Assembly: GCA_041688615.1 (NCBI GenBank)
Contig: JBDNHU010000126.1
Span: 1 to 36,426 of the forward strand
DNA from: M30B19 sp041688615
GTDB lineage: Bacteria > Planctomycetota > Planctomycetia > Pirellulales > Pirellulaceae
DNA: 36,426 nucleotides
Reading direction: 5' to 3'
Under the pieces are notes generated by a model. The model was not told the origin of the DNA. It worked only from the letters and a program-made list of their open reading frames with translations, and made no database searches. Below, one piece after another: positions 25,671 through 33,069 of this stretch; position 1 is the first letter of the stretch; every line of letters begins with the position of its first letter. Both the position numbers and the translations under genes were made by a program.

Positions 25671-26643
25671 CGGCCGATCTCTTCGTCAACAGCATTGCAA
25701 CACTGGCGATCCACATTATCGCACCCAACGCGCTGGAGACGTAGTAGACAACCTTGTTCGTGAACAGCTTTGCGTCGACTGCCAGCGCGACGAAGTAGAT
25801 GCCGATGGCCACGAGCGGGATGAAGAAGAGAAGCAAGTACTTAAGCGGATTCACTTTAGTGCCGAAGGCGGAAATCACATCGGGCTGCGATTCTACAAGG
25901 CGGTTTTTGTTTAAAGCCCAAAACGTGATGGCCATCAACGGCGGCAGAACCCAGAGGGCTTTCGGCGCGGCTGGCACGGTGATGAAGGCGTAGTAGAGAA
26001 TCGTTACCACACCAAAAAACCACAGCTCGACTTTGCTTGGCCTGAACACGAACGGCATCACGCGATTGTAAAGCCAGTGCGCAAGGATGAGAAAGGCAGT
26101 GGTGCAGAGCGCGAAGATGGCGAAGCGAATGAAGAGAACGTCTTTCTGTCCCGCATCTAGCAGCGCTTTCATCGCTTCGGGCGGTTCGTTCCACCACCAG
26201 ATTCCCCAGAAGCCGTAGAAGAGGCCGATGGCGCTGGCGAGTCCGATGGTTTTGAGGAACCCGTCTTCCGCCAAGGCTCTGCGCACGAGATACCAGCCGA
26301 CGAACACACCAATGAGTGCGTGCCACGCAAGCCCCGTGAAGGAGATGGACATCGGGAATGCGCCGTCGGCGGTGCCATACATCGTTTGGACGATGATGCC
26401 TTCCTCGAACCAGCCGTAGAACGCGCCGGCAAGAAAGACTGCCCAAACGTTGCGGACTTTGAAGACGCTAACGACGCAGAGAAATACATATGCCATGACC
26501 GAGTACGCGAGCCATGTAATAATGATACTGCCGACAGTCATCCCCTCGCGTTCCGGCGTCGCCCAAAACATCAACTCACCGTAATAGACGATGATATAGC
26601 CCGTGGTCAGGCCGATGAGCATACGTTTGAGAAAGTCATTCAT
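25645..26643 (-). CDS. Polytopic membrane protein of unknown function
   Basis: The 332-residue protein consists mainly of about nine hydrophobic helices: MLIGLTTGYIIVYYG, IIITWLAYSVMAYVFLCVV, VWAVFLAGAFYGW, IGLASAIGLFYGFWGIWWW, FAIFALCTTAFLILAHWL, ELWFFGVVTILYYAF, YLLLFFIPLVAIGIYFVALA and a last one before the short tail. It is rich in Trp and Tyr, and I do not recognise the family. A conserved-looking GAFYGWFEEGIIVQ carries two acidic residues in or near a helix, which could be functional. The start is at the second Met (MNDFLKRM, 26643). The stop codon TGA (25645-25647) lies inside a 19-bp tandem duplication; with one copy fewer the C-terminus would read ...DSPTKKSIGSSNV instead of ...DSPTNK. 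It is alone on its strand between two gaps. Confidence 0.75.
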   Translation of the reverse strand: MNDFLKRMLIGLTTGYIIVYYGELMFWATPEREGMTVGSIIITWLAYSVMAYVFLCVVSVFKVRNVWAVFLAGAFYGWFEEGIIVQTMYGTADGAFPMSISFTGLAWHALIGVFVGWYLVRRALAEDGFLKTIGLASAIGLFYGFWGIWWWNEPPEAMKALLDAGQKDVLFIRFAIFALCTTAFLILAHWLYNRVMPFVFRPSKVELWFFGVVTILYYAFITVPAAPKALWVLPPLMAITFWALNKNRLVESQPDVISAFGTKVNPLKYLLLFFIPLVAIGIYFVALAVDAKLFTNKVVYYVSSALGAIMWIASVAMLLTKRSAANDSPTNK

Positions 26644-27035
26644 CGGCAATTTGCTCAACGTTTATATTCACACCAACGCCAGGAAACTAGCTTAAGGTCA
26701 TTGGGGTTGGATTGGCGTTCGCGTTTTTTGAACACACACTACATTTCAAAAATTTACCATCAACGAGACGACCAACGAAGCACATTCTATACCAACTGGA
26801 GCGTAGCGAAACGGAGGTCCAGAATATCCGTTGGGCTATTTTGATTTGCCGTGTCTGATTCATGCGAATTCTATTCGCCCCGCTCTCCTGAAACCAGTCT
26901 AGCAGACGGGTAAGCCGATTTGCGACATGCGTATTGAACGTTTTTCTGATAGCTCGCGACTGCTGTTCGAGCTAGTTGTGGCGGCTTTGACGGCATGTTC
27001 TCGCCCTGTGTCTAGGCCGCTCGCGTCGGCCAAAG
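26644..27035. other. Gap without recognisable features
   Basis: I see no gene, repeat array or RNA signature here. The stretch may include the eroded 3' end of the adjoining IS91-type relic. Confidence 0.4.
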
Positions 27036-27430
27036 TCATGGACCGTTGCTCTTGGTAGCGTGGGCTCGCGGAGGATGCTTTGCGACTGATCTTTCAGCCA
27101 CTCCAGTCTTTGGTTGCCATGAGTGACGGTGCTTGCCGTAAAACCGTGCGCTCCAACGCGGAAGGTACGTCGGTGTTTCAAGCTCCATCTCGCTTTCACA
27201 CTTGGGACACTTCTTCGCGGGTGCCTGTAGTTCTGGTTCGTCGACCGATCCCTGTAAATTTTTAGGTGCTTTCTTAAGCCTTGGCTTCGGCGAGAGTTTA
27301 TTGCTATCTTCCTGGTAAGTTTTGTGGCGCGTGTTGCTCCAGCCGCCGTAGAACCTGGAACGTGTAAAGCCCTTGGGTAAGATGTGCAAGGTCTAGCGTT
27401 GCACGAACCCGACACCGCGATAAGTCACCT
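27036..27430 (-). pseudogene. IS91-family (Y2 rolling-circle) transposase relic, C-terminal part
   Basis: The frame reads FVQR, a TAG stop, then TLHILPKGFTRSRFYGGWSN, matching the conserved C-terminal HxLPKGFxRxRxYG block of IS91/IS801-type transposases. It ends with a zinc-ribbon-like KKCPKCESEMELETPT stretch. The catalytic N-terminal half with the HUH and double-Tyr motifs is absent, and the stop sits where Trp or Phe would be expected before the LHILPKG block. I see no terminal ori or ter sequence. This is a dead fragment and the only mobile-element trace in the window. It lies between the membrane-protein gene and the DUF808 gene. Confidence 0.7.
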
Positions 27431-27587
27431 TGAATCGTTCACCCTTCTGCGACTTGTTTTTCGGCCTAGCCCAAAAGCTTACCTAGCCAGCCTAGTTGGC
27501 AATAACCTGGGCGAGAGCGGCACGAAGCGATCCCTGTTTCCCTTGCCTTTGACTTTACCGTTGCACGTAAGACTCCTTTGTTTTTGT

Positions 27588-27653
27588 CAGGCACGCGTCA
27601 GGCACGCGTCAGGCACGCGTCAGGCACGCGTCAGGCACGCGTCAGGCGCGCGT
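27588..27653. repeat. 11-bp tandem repeat, six copies
   Basis: CAGGCACGCGT is repeated five times exactly, and a sixth copy has one change (CAGGCGCGCGT). The TGA stop of the DUF808 gene (27653-27655) overlaps the last base of the array and is formed by the unit's TGACGCG sequence on the minus strand. The unit contains the CAGGCAC half of the GTGCCAGGCAC motif found elsewhere in the window. Confidence 0.95.
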
Positions 27654-28690
27654 CAGCTCGCGCGGTTGAACGACGGCATCCGCTGCAGCAGCGGGCGGAT
27701 CACGTGCTTGCTTACGGGGGCCACGGCAGCGCCGACTGCGAGCCCGGCCAGTCCTGCCAACGCAGCGCCAACGACCCAGGCGACCAGGCCGCCGCCCCAA
27801 GGCAGCAGTGATCCTGCGGACGCACCGGCTTGCTTGACCCAGGACTCCGGCCCGCTGAGCCCGTACTCGGCCAGGCCGTGCAAGATAATGCCGCCACCCA
27901 CCCACAGCATCGCCAGCGTGCCTATCAGGCTTAGCGCCGACAATACAGCCGGCATCGCGCGCACCAAGCCTCGGCCGATCATCGACCAGGGTCGATTGCG
28001 ACGGACCATTGCTACGCCGAAGTCATCAGCTTTCACAATCAAGGCCACCGTGCCGTAGACCGCGATCGTGATCCCCAGTCCGACCACCGCTAGGACGGTC
28101 GCCTTCATGGCGACGGAGGCATCTGCCACGGTCGACAGTGTGATCGCCATGATCTCGGCAGACAGGATGAAGTCGGTGCGGATCGCGCTTGCGATCTTCT
28201 GCTGTTCAAGCGTCTTGGCGTCGCCGGTCCGCAGGGCCTTGGCCGGAGCTAGGGCCTTGGCCGGAGCTAGGGCCTTGGCCGGCGTTAGGGCTGCGGCCGG
28301 CGCTAGAGCCTTGGCCGGCGTTGGGGCTGCGGCCGCTACAATCAGCTCGCGTACCTTGCCGAAGCCTTCGTAGCACAGATACGCACCGCCCAGAATGAGT
28401 AACGGCATGATCGACCATGGCGCTATGGCCGACAACAACAGTGCGCCGGGCAGCAGGAATACAAGCTTGTTAATCATGGAACCCCATGCGATCTTGCCGA
28501 TGATTGGCAGCTCGCGATCGGCCGCAAAGCCGACTACGTAACGCGGGGTCACCGCCGCGTCATCGATCACGATGCCCGCTGCCTTGCCCCCCGCCTTGGT
28601 CGCCATCATGGCGACATCGTCGAGTGAGGCGGAGGCCATCTTGGCAATCGCCACCACATCGTCAAACAACGCTAGAAGCCCAGATGCCAT
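27653..28690 (-). CDS. DUF808 (YedI-type) inner-membrane protein with an inserted Ala-Pro-Lys repeat
   Basis: The 345-residue protein matches the DUF808 family from its first residues (GLLALFDDVVAIAKMAS, DDVAMMATKAGGKAAGIVIDD, LPIIGKIAWGSMINKLV). It then has several membrane helices, the KTLEQQKIASAIRTDFILSAEIM block and a glycine-rich C-terminus (LPWGGGLVAWVVGAALAGLAGLAVG). Function in this family is unknown. Between the helix ending LCYEGFGKVREL and the KTLEQQKI block, residues about 117-152 are a low-complexity run of TPAKALAPA-type repeats from an 18-bp array (28234-28323), replacing the charged loop usual in this family. AAGGAG lies six bases before ATG 28690. The stop is formed by the neighbouring 11-bp array. 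Confidence 0.92.
   Translation of the reverse strand: MASGLLALFDDVVAIAKMASASLDDVAMMATKAGGKAAGIVIDDAAVTPRYVVGFAADRELPIIGKIAWGSMINKLVFLLPGALLLSAIAPWSIMPLLILGGAYLCYEGFGKVRELIVAAAAPTPAKALAPAAALTPAKALAPAKALAPAKALRTGDAKTLEQQKIASAIRTDFILSAEIMAITLSTVADASVAMKATVLAVVGLGITIAVYGTVALIVKADDFGVAMVRRNRPWSMIGRGLVRAMPAVLSALSLIGTLAMLWVGGGIILHGLAEYGLSGPESWVKQAGASAGSLLPWGGGLVAWVVGAALAGLAGLAVGAAVAPVSKHVIRPLLQRMPSFNRAS
28234..28323 (-). repeat. 18-bp in-frame tandem repeat in the DUF808 gene
   Basis: Five imperfect copies of an 18-bp unit (first two identical, GGGCCTTGGCCGGAGCTA on the plus strand) encode repeats of PAKALA type in a loop of the DUF808 protein. The unit is divisible by three, so copy number can vary without frame loss. 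Confidence 0.9.
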
Positions 28691-28841
28691 GGATTCTCCT
28701 TACAAGCTACGTGGATATTCATTTGCTGCTTATCAAAGATAACTTCGATTTTATTGATCGTCGAGAGGAACTACCGGAAAATTCTCAGGGACCCCTAAAG
28801 CACCGGAGCTGCCGGTGCCGGTGGGTGGCAACAAAAACAAT

Positions 28842-28977
28842 TCAAAAAATAATACAAGTGCCAGGCACTCTAGCGTTGATAGCCACGGCAACGCCCGTTT
28901 CAGTCACGTAGTCGGCGAGCATGTTTTCACGATGCGGCGGTGAGTCGATCCAGCCTTGCACGAACACGTTGATCATG
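28842..28977 (-). pseudogene. CAP (SCP/PR1)-domain C-terminal remnant
   Basis: In the frame that follows the 19-bp array, INVFVQ leads into GWIDSPPHRENMLADYVTE and TGVAVAIN, the signature of the C-terminal part of a CAP domain (W-x-x-SPxHRxNxL and E-x-GVxVA). It then runs through a GTGCCTGGCAC motif (VPGT) into a TGA at 28842-28844. No N-terminal CAP half is present upstream; the BON gene stands there instead. If only one copy of the 19-bp unit existed, the BON reading frame would continue directly into this segment. Confidence 0.6.
28858..28868. repeat. GTGCCAGGCAC palindromic motif (complete copy)
   Basis: This is the only complete copy of the 11-base near-palindrome GTGCCAGGCAC in the window, preceded by an A/T-rich stretch. 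Shorter or altered copies lie at 1631, 25414, 25506, 32921 and 32939. Several of these touch tandem arrays. Confidence 0.6.
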
Positions 28978-29013
28978 CACGAACACGTTGATCATGCACG
29001 AACACGTTGATCA
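28957..29013. repeat. 19-bp tandem repeat, three perfect copies
   Basis: TGCACGAACACGTTGATCA occurs three times (28957-28975, 28976-28994, 28995-29013). The BON-protein stop codon is in the 28957-28975 copy. The two extra copies add 38 bases and so shift the frame relative to the CAP remnant beyond. Confidence 0.97.
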
Positions 29014-29518
29014 AACTCTTCGCAGTGACTCCATTCACTCCACCCGCCACAAGCTCGGCGATACGTTTCTCAGCCAACGAATCCACTTTTCCAGTCAACG
29101 AAACTTCGCCACGACTCACGTCGACGGCGATCCGAGGCTCATCCACGCTATCGTTGATCCGCAAGACCTTATCGACATCGCCGCGAATGTCATCATCCCT
29201 ACGATCTGAGGCGACGACGATCAATTGGTTGAGTACGGCTTCAACGCCGCGTGTTCGTTTGGCAATCGCCGCCGCCATCTGTTTGTCGAGCAAACTGGTC
29301 GCAGTGCCCGCGAGTGTAACCCAACCTGCTTTGCTGCTCACGCCAATTTCGCCACCCGCGATTCGCGAAGCGTCTTGGATATCAGCCTGAATGGCTGCGG
29401 AAATGTCGCTATCCGACAGTTTGTTCGTCGCGGGCGAGTCTTGCCCGGGGATCGGTGGTGACGTGCAGGGTGAAAGTACTACCAGCAGTCGCAGCGTCGA
29501 TTTGAGACATTGGTTCAT
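28973..29518 (-). CDS. Exported protein with two BON domains
   Basis: The 181-residue product has a hydrophobic N-terminus (STLRLLVVLSPC) consistent with a signal peptide, then two BON (OsmY-type) domains. The first is about 34-100 (ISAAIQADIQDA, GWVTLAGTATSLLDKQMAA, VEAVLNQLIV) and the second about 108-175 (IRGDVDKVL, GEVSLTGKVDSLAEKRIAE, VTAKSLINVFV). BON domains bind phospholipid or membrane surfaces and are common in envelope-stress proteins. The start is at ATG 29518 (MNQCL) with a GAAGAAAG stretch upstream; the frame is open to 29560. The last residues, HDQRVRA, come from the 19-bp array and are not part of the fold. The stop lies inside that array. Confidence 0.88.
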   Translation of the reverse strand: MNQCLKSTLRLLVVLSPCTSPPIPGQDSPATNKLSDSDISAAIQADIQDASRIAGGEIGVSSKAGWVTLAGTATSLLDKQMAAAIAKRTRGVEAVLNQLIVVASDRRDDDIRGDVDKVLRINDSVDEPRIAVDVSRGEVSLTGKVDSLAEKRIAELVAGGVNGVTAKSLINVFVHDQRVRA

Positions 29519-29601
29519 GGTGCTTTCTTCACCGGGAATGCGGGCGACAAGTGGCGGCAAAGGAATGTCGACGCCTTCGGCTAGCCGTTAAATGAAGCAA
29601 C

Positions 29602-32052
29602 TTACTCGCGGCGCGAAAATATCGCCGCATGACCAGGAGGGACCGAGTTTTCGCTGGCAGGCAAGATCAACAACGGAATCTCTATCGTGGATTCACTTGG
29701 AGCCAGGCATTGCTTGTCGTTGCAAGCTTGGGTTGCAACGTTGAACGTCAGCACCAACGAACCTACTTCCGCGTCGTCAGGCAGTTTCAAGTCCGCGAAA
29801 AAAGTGACTTCGTCCTGATAGGTCTGTAGCTCTTGACCGATCGCTTTGTCCAGCTTTGTCATTCCGCTCGGAGACACAATTTTTTCAACGACCGGTACGT
29901 TTGACTTCGCAAAGGTGATGATGGTTGGCTTGACAAACGCGATGCCTTCATTGGTGCCGTAAAGGTGAAACCCTTTCTTGATTTTCAACTGAACCGCCAG
30001 TTGAAAAGATTCACCGGGCTTCAATTTGACCTTGGATACATAGGCTTCGCCTTCGACCGCAGTGGCCTCGAAAGTAGCGTCCGCATCATTGCTACTGACT
30101 GTTGCATCGGTGTCCGTTTTGTCCAGAGCCGTCGCCGCTGCAATCAACAAGTGATCCGCTTGGCCAGCCGATTGCCACATGAATCCGGACAATCCTTCGA
30201 GCGTTCGATTTGCCGCATCAGTATATTTTTCGTCGCCAGTCAGATCGCCCAAGTCGAATAGGACCTGTGCCATCACGCCGTTGCCGGTTGGCAAATTCCC
30301 TCCTCCGCCAAGGTTTTTTGAACGGATGACGAACTCCGCTTGCTCGCCCTGTTGTGGCTCGGCGGTAAAGTAGAATCCGCCATTCTGCTCGTCCGCGAAA
30401 TCGCGCATCACGATATCGGCCATCGCTTGGGCAGCGGTCAGGTATTTCTTATCGGCGGTGGCGCGATACAGTTCCAGTAAACCAGAGGCGACGAAAGCGT
30501 AGTCGTTCAAATAGCCGTTAATTTTCGCCGTCTCACTGCGATAGGTGCGCTGCAGCGTTCCATCGTTCATCATCTTATCGAGGATGAAGTCGGCGGCGAG
30601 TTTTGCGGTTTCGACGTATTTCGGCTCGTCGAGCTGGCGGCCTGCGTAAGCGAGTCCTTCGATCATAAGTCCGTTCCAGGCCGCGATCACTTTGTCGTCC
30701 AAGTGCGGGTACTCGCGTTGCTGGCGAACAGTCAACAGTTTGGCTCGCATCACTGAAAGCCGCTTGTTGAGATCGTGTGAATCCAGCGAGTTTTTCTCGG
30801 CAAACTCCTTGATCGTCGACTCCAGATGCAGGACATTATTTTTGGACGCCTGGCCAGTCGCTTCCTCCTTGAAGTTGCCATCGGGAATCACGCCGTAAAC
30901 ATTCGCGAAAAGATCAGCGTCGATTTTTCCCAGCACGTTGACGATTTCGTCGTAGGTCCAGACGTAGAACTTCCCCTCCTCAGCATCGCTCTCCGAATCG
31001 ACGGCGGAGTAGAAGCCTCCTTCGGGCGAAGTCATTTCGCGGACAAGCCAATCGTAGGTTCCCGCAACCGTTTCGCGATGGCGTTCATTCTTGGTCAGCA
31101 AGTAGCCGTCGGTGTACGCCCGCAGGAGTTGGCCATTGTCGTACAGCATCTTTTCAAAGTGCGGCAGCAGCCACCGCCCGTCGGTTGAATACCGATGAAA
31201 TCCGCCACCAAGTTGATCGTAAACACCGCCGCGTTCCATCTCGCTGAGCGTTGTTTCGATCGCTTTGAGAACGTTTGCGTTCTTGTCGCGACGATACTGG
31301 TCGATCAGTAGTGCCAGATTCGCATGCGGCGGAAACTTGGGTGCGTCTCCGAAGCCTCCGTGTTCAGGATCGAATCGCTGTAGCGATGTTTCGACTGCTT
31401 GAGTGATTAGCTCTGTCGATATCGGTTTGCTTTGTACGTTTCCCGCACCGATCTTTTCGATCGCGGAGGTTAACTGCTCCGCCTGTTTGACAACGTCATC
31501 GTGCCGATTGTCCCACACGTCGGAAAGTTGCAGCAATATCTGCTTAAACTGCTCACGCGGGAAATACGTGCCCGCCATCCACGGTTTCCCCTCCGGTGTC
31601 AACCAAACCGAATTGGGCCATCCTCCGCGACCCGTAACCAACTGCGTCGCCATCATGTACTGTTGGTCGACTTCTGGTCGTTCCTCGCGATCGACTTTCA
31701 CCGGCACGAAGTGCCGGTTGATGATTTCGGCCACGTCCTCATGTTCAAATGATTCGCGTTCCATCACGTGGCACCAGTAGCAAGTCGAATAGCCGACGGA
31801 CAGGAAAATCGGCTTGTTCTCGGCCTTGGCCTTGGCGAACGCTGCCGGTCCCCAAGGCATCCAGTTCACCGGGTTGTGGGCGTGCTGAAGCAGATATGGG
31901 CTGGTTTCGTGGATTAACGCGTTGGTGTGCTTGTGCGTTTGCTTGGCTGACTCAGCTTTCTCCTGGTCCGCCGGCGTCTCCTGTGTTGATCCGCAACTTG
32001 GGAAGATTGATAGGCAAAGACAAATCAGTATCACGTAGACAACGTTGTTCAT
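29602..32052 (-). CDS. DUF255 (YyaL/SSP411-type) thioredoxin-like protein with a DsbD-N-like C-terminus
   Basis: The 816-residue protein begins with a signal sequence (NNVVYVILICLCLSIFPSC), possibly a lipoprotein signal though the lipobox is not canonical. The DUF255 thioredoxin-like domain follows: NALIHETSPYLLQHAHNPV, FLSVGYSTCYWCHVMERESF (Cys91-x-x-Cys94), VDREERPEVDQQYM. The (alpha/alpha) glycan-hydrolase-like barrel comes next, with DPEHGGFGDAPKFP, GGGFHRYSTD and HFEKMLYDNGQLLRAY. The last 140 residues resemble the DsbD N-terminal domain (GFHLYGTN, TQACNDKQCLAP with a Cys pair), suggesting a role in periplasmic thiol exchange. The frame is open upstream to 32286, but ATG 32052 gives the signal peptide. 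A CTCTTGACAAG element lies 83 nt upstream. Confidence 0.9.
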   Translation of the reverse strand: MNNVVYVILICLCLSIFPSCGSTQETPADQEKAESAKQTHKHTNALIHETSPYLLQHAHNPVNWMPWGPAAFAKAKAENKPIFLSVGYSTCYWCHVMERESFEHEDVAEIINRHFVPVKVDREERPEVDQQYMMATQLVTGRGGWPNSVWLTPEGKPWMAGTYFPREQFKQILLQLSDVWDNRHDDVVKQAEQLTSAIEKIGAGNVQSKPISTELITQAVETSLQRFDPEHGGFGDAPKFPPHANLALLIDQYRRDKNANVLKAIETTLSEMERGGVYDQLGGGFHRYSTDGRWLLPHFEKMLYDNGQLLRAYTDGYLLTKNERHRETVAGTYDWLVREMTSPEGGFYSAVDSESDAEEGKFYVWTYDEIVNVLGKIDADLFANVYGVIPDGNFKEEATGQASKNNVLHLESTIKEFAEKNSLDSHDLNKRLSVMRAKLLTVRQQREYPHLDDKVIAAWNGLMIEGLAYAGRQLDEPKYVETAKLAADFILDKMMNDGTLQRTYRSETAKINGYLNDYAFVASGLLELYRATADKKYLTAAQAMADIVMRDFADEQNGGFYFTAEPQQGEQAEFVIRSKNLGGGGNLPTGNGVMAQVLFDLGDLTGDEKYTDAANRTLEGLSGFMWQSAGQADHLLIAAATALDKTDTDATVSSNDADATFEATAVEGEAYVSKVKLKPGESFQLAVQLKIKKGFHLYGTNEGIAFVKPTIITFAKSNVPVVEKIVSPSGMTKLDKAIGQELQTYQDEVTFFADLKLPDDAEVGSLVLTFNVATQACNDKQCLAPSESTIEIPLLILPASENSVPPGHAAIFSRRE

Positions 32053-32118
32053 GAACCACCTTGTATCTTCGTTGTGTGAGGAAGGGCTTCCAATCGCGAA
32101 TCCCAATCCAGCACCTTC

Positions 32119-32145
32119 GTAGCGGAGCTTGTCAAGAGTTTTGGG
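32119..32145 (-). promoter_or_regulatory. CTCTTGACAAG element, copy 2 (possible promoter of the DUF255 gene)
   Basis: On the minus strand, CCCAAAA, CTCTTGACAAG and CCGCTAC follow in order, matching the element at 13925-13950. TTGACA (32130-32135) is a perfect -35-like box 78-83 nt before ATG 32052. No obvious -10 box was seen at 16-18 nt, so this is a candidate only. Confidence 0.4.
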
Positions 32146-32219
32146 ATTTTCTTGATTTCTAAAAATTTCGCGTTCTGCGCTACGACGCCGATCGCTTGCC
32201 AATGCTAAGACCAGGGTCT

Positions 32220-32306
32220 CTACACCCATCTTACCAAGTAGACAATTAGCAGGAGCACAAGAATTGTTCCGAGAATTCCCCGCCAATATACATCGTCTTC
32301 TCCCAT
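32220..32306 (-). CDS. Possible 28-residue single-helix membrane peptide
   Basis: MGEDDVYWRG is followed by a hydrophobic helix, ILGTILVLLLIVYLVRWV, and a stop. A longer frame opens at 32504, but its N-terminal part looks non-coding. No clear ribosome-binding site precedes the ATG at 32306. The sequence resembles small hydrophobic proteins of the DUF3309 kind only in composition. It may be a real small membrane protein or chance. Confidence 0.3.
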   Translation of the reverse strand: MGEDDVYWRGILGTILVLLLIVYLVRWV

Positions 32307-32431
32307 TTCAGGTTTGGTGGTCACTTGCGATTTCAAGCTTCTCTGGTACTTGGTATTACAGCAATCGCTGTGCCAACCTAGCGGTCCATACATTAGCCAC
32401 AGTAACGTACATCGCCGACTGCCGCTGGCCG

Positions 32432-32809
32432 TCAAACAACCAAGTTGATCGCGCGAAACTCCAGTTGAGTCTTGCTGCGCCGCTTTGCCAAGCGTCTCTC
32501 CCAATGTTGGCTCTGCTTCTCAATCCAAGCTAACTCGCCAGCCAATTTCGAGGTATTTTCGCTCGCTCGCAAACAGAGTCGCCTGCGAACAACCACAATA
32601 CTTTGCGGTAAATCGCGTCGAGGGCGTTGAGCCAGCCGTGTCACCTGGCTTTCAAGCGAACTGCTTTCATTAATCGTACCAGCCAATACGCGACGTTCTG
32701 CGGACTCGCGTGTTTCACCAATATTGTATTGCCGGCCATGTTCTTTTGAAAGCCTTTCAAAAGGCTTGAGTTGTTGATTGTTGGATGGGTTGACCGTTTT
32801 GTCAGCCAT
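32432..32809 (-). CDS. Hypothetical small basic protein
   Basis: This 125-residue ORF from ATG 32809 (MADKTVNPSNNQQLKPFERL) has GAGGA just upstream. The product is charged and probably helical (RRLCLRASENTSKLAGELAW, KQSQHWERRLAKRRSK), with no signal peptide, membrane helix or known motif. The frame also opens at 32863. The good ribosome-binding site is the main support. It could equally be a chance ORF. Confidence 0.35.
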   Translation of the reverse strand: MADKTVNPSNNQQLKPFERLSKEHGRQYNIGETRESAERRVLAGTINESSSLESQVTRLAQRPRRDLPQSIVVVRRRLCLRASENTSKLAGELAWIEKQSQHWERRLAKRRSKTQLEFRAINLVV

Positions 32810-33069
32810 AGTTCCTCGTGAAGATTGCCGCGTTTGGTACTCTTTTTCGCTCGGGATCGACACCTCCTGCGGAGCAGTCTCGATATCCCTCTGATCACCA
32901 GTGCCAAATAGGACACACCAGTGTCAGGCAGGCTCACCAGTGCCAGGCATTGGCGTGAGGCATTGGCGTGAGGCATTGGCGTGAATCCGGAAAAATTCGT
33001 TTGGGATGTTACAGTAAAATGTATTGAATCGCACACTTTCACACAGTATTCTCAAGAGTGAGGTCCAAA
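32810..33069. other. Gap with GTGCCAGGC-type motifs and a 13-bp array
   Basis: No gene seen. GTGTCAGGCA (32921-32930) and GTGCCAGGCA (32940-32949) precede a 13-bp array. Further upstream there is a related CAGTGCCAAATAGG stretch (32899-32912). The region separates the minus-strand genes from the plus-strand repeat protein. Confidence 0.5.
32945..32983. repeat. 13-bp tandem repeat, three copies
   Basis: AGGCATTGGCGTG is repeated three times perfectly. The first copy overlaps the GTGCCAGGCA motif, as if the array had grown out of that motif. Confidence 0.95.
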
